Under the pieces are notes generated by a model. That model had not been told where the DNA came from, did no database searches, and saw only the letters and a list, made by a program, of their open reading frames with translations. A stretch of 64,000 nt of DNA from Actinokineospora globicatena (GTDB lineage Bacteria > Actinomycetota > Actinomycetes > Mycobacteriales > Pseudonocardiaceae): contig NZ_JAMTCR010000002.1 of assembly GCF_024171945.1 (NCBI RefSeq), forward strand, positions 744,001 to 808,000, given 5' to 3'. Positions 63,289 to 64,000 of the stretch are shown in pieces (positions within the stretch are counted from its first letter, which is position 1; every line of letters begins with the position of its first letter). The translations under genes were made by a program, and so were the position numbers.

Positions 63289-64000
63289 ATGCGCAGGACT
63301 TGGCGCACGGTCGTGGTGGCCACGGCGGCGTTGCTGGTGATCCCAGCAGCCGCGGCACCAGCCGCGCCGATCGCGACCGTCGAACCGGGCGTGCAGCGGT
63401 TGCTGCCCCGTCCGGTGACGGCGGTGGCGACCGGGCGGGCTCCGTTCACCCTCACCGAGGACAGCCACATCGTCGCCAGGGGTGGGGCCGAGCGGGTCGG
63501 CGACTACCTCGGTGACCTGCTGCGGCCCGCCACCGGGTACCGGCTGCCGGTGACCGGGCGGAGTCCGCGGCGCGGCGACATCGTGCTCGACCTCGGTCGG
63601 GGCAAGGCACCCGAGGGGCACGAGGCCGAGGGGTACCGGCTGGTGACCGACGAGCGCTCGGCGACCATCTCCGCCGACACCCCCGCGGGCCTGTTCCTCG
63701 GCGTGCAGACCTTCCGGCAGCTGCTGCCCGCGTGGGCGGAGAGCCGGACCAGGGTCAGCACAGCGTGGCGGGCGCAGGCGGCGCGGATCAGCGACTACCC
63801 GCGGTTCGGGTACCGGGGCGTCATGCTCGACGTCGCCCGCAGCTACCTGACGGTGGCCGAGATCAAGCGGTACATCGACTCCGCCGTGCGGTTCAAGGTC
63901 AACACGCTGCACCTGCACCTGACCGACGACCAGGCGTGGCGGATCGCGATCAGCACACCGGCGGACAACCCGTCGGGGCTGGACTACGACGCGCTCACCC
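63289..64000 (+). CDS. beta-N-acetylhexosaminidase, GH20 family (3' end cut by window edge)
   Basis: 237 residues are visible. Sec signal peptide (TVVVATAALLVIPAAAAPAAP), then the GH20b alpha/beta domain (LPRPVTAVATG ... GYRLVTDERSATISADTPAGLFLGVQTFRQLLP), then the start of the GH20 barrel (FGYRGVMLDVARSYLTVAEIKRYID ... TLHLHLTDDQAWR). The catalytic Asp-Glu pair lies past the edge. Exported, it would release GlcNAc from chito-oligosaccharides or wall fragments. GGGAGGG precedes the ATG; regulated by the dre operator. Confidence 0.93.
   Translation, partial: MRRTWRTVVVATAALLVIPAAAAPAAPIATVEPGVQRLLPRPVTAVATGRAPFTLTEDSHIVARGGAERVGDYLGDLLRPATGYRLPVTGRSPRRGDIVLDLGRGKAPEGHEAEGYRLVTDERSATISADTPAGLFLGVQTFRQLLPAWAESRTRVSTAWRAQAARISDYPRFGYRGVMLDVARSYLTVAEIKRYIDSAVRFKVNTLHLHLTDDQAWRIAISTPADNPSGLDYDALT

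Overview
The window reads as chromosomal DNA of a high-GC actinobacterium, most likely of the order Pseudonocardiales. The grounds are strong G/C at third codon positions, many GTG starts, 4-bp GTGA/ATGA gene overlaps, likely leaderless genes, and core blocks in the same order as Mycobacterium tuberculosis: asd-lysC near leuA, recR-ybaB beside an Amidase_3 gene and dnaX with the SRP RNA, and tadA with its partner gene beside tyrA. There are no insertion sequences, phage genes, CRISPR arrays or rRNA operons. It looks like a stable core region with accessory cassettes.

Layout. 1-8 kb: a truncated HSL-type esterase, an FMN reductase, an S9 peptidase, small unknown proteins, a Gly/Leu-rich secreted repeat protein and an MFS transporter. 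7.7-15 kb: a frameshifted small membrane gene, asd and lysC, a GT-C mannosyltransferase-like protein, a nitroreductase, two tandem paralogous membrane proteins, and leuA behind a leucine-rich leader peptide with an attenuator hairpin. 15.1-15.6 kb: non-coding DNA with a 28-bp tandem repeat and a 148-bp hairpin. 15.7-21.8 kb: an oligopeptide ABC importer in the order C-A-B-D-F. 22-28.7 kb: a P-loop kinase, recR, ybaB, a lipoprotein amidase, a beta-propeller protein, dnaX, an LLM oxidoreductase and ffs. 28.8-32.4 kb: a two-gene unit made of a membrane protein fusing a nucleotidyl-cyclase-like domain, a solute-binding domain and a vWA domain, plus an orphan solute-binding lipoprotein. This is the best candidate for an undescribed system.

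32.5-35.3 kb: tRNA-Ser(GGA), an HxlR regulator with a divergent imine-reductase-like gene, and a DUF2786 protein. 35.4-43.3 kb: a complete trans-4-hydroxy-L-proline catabolic operon (three-subunit dehydrogenase, deaminase, 2-epimerase, ketoglutarate semialdehyde dehydrogenase) under an XRE-cupin regulator, followed by an Xaa-Pro aminopeptidase that could supply the substrate. 43.4-47.1 kb: tRNA-Ser(CGA), a CsbD protein behind a consensus CRP site, tadA and its partner, an M20 amidohydrolase and tyrA. 47-57 kb: anchored extracytoplasmic proteins, a FUSC transporter operon, a sortase-anchored thioester-domain protein and a DUF885 peptidase. 57-62 kb: a GbsR/MarR regulator divergent from an ABC-2 exporter over a perfect operator, an MFS transporter and small proteins. 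The right edge cuts a GH20 hexosaminidase preceded by a DasR-type operator.

All calls come from reading the sequence by eye. Families were recognised by motif and memory, with no database search.
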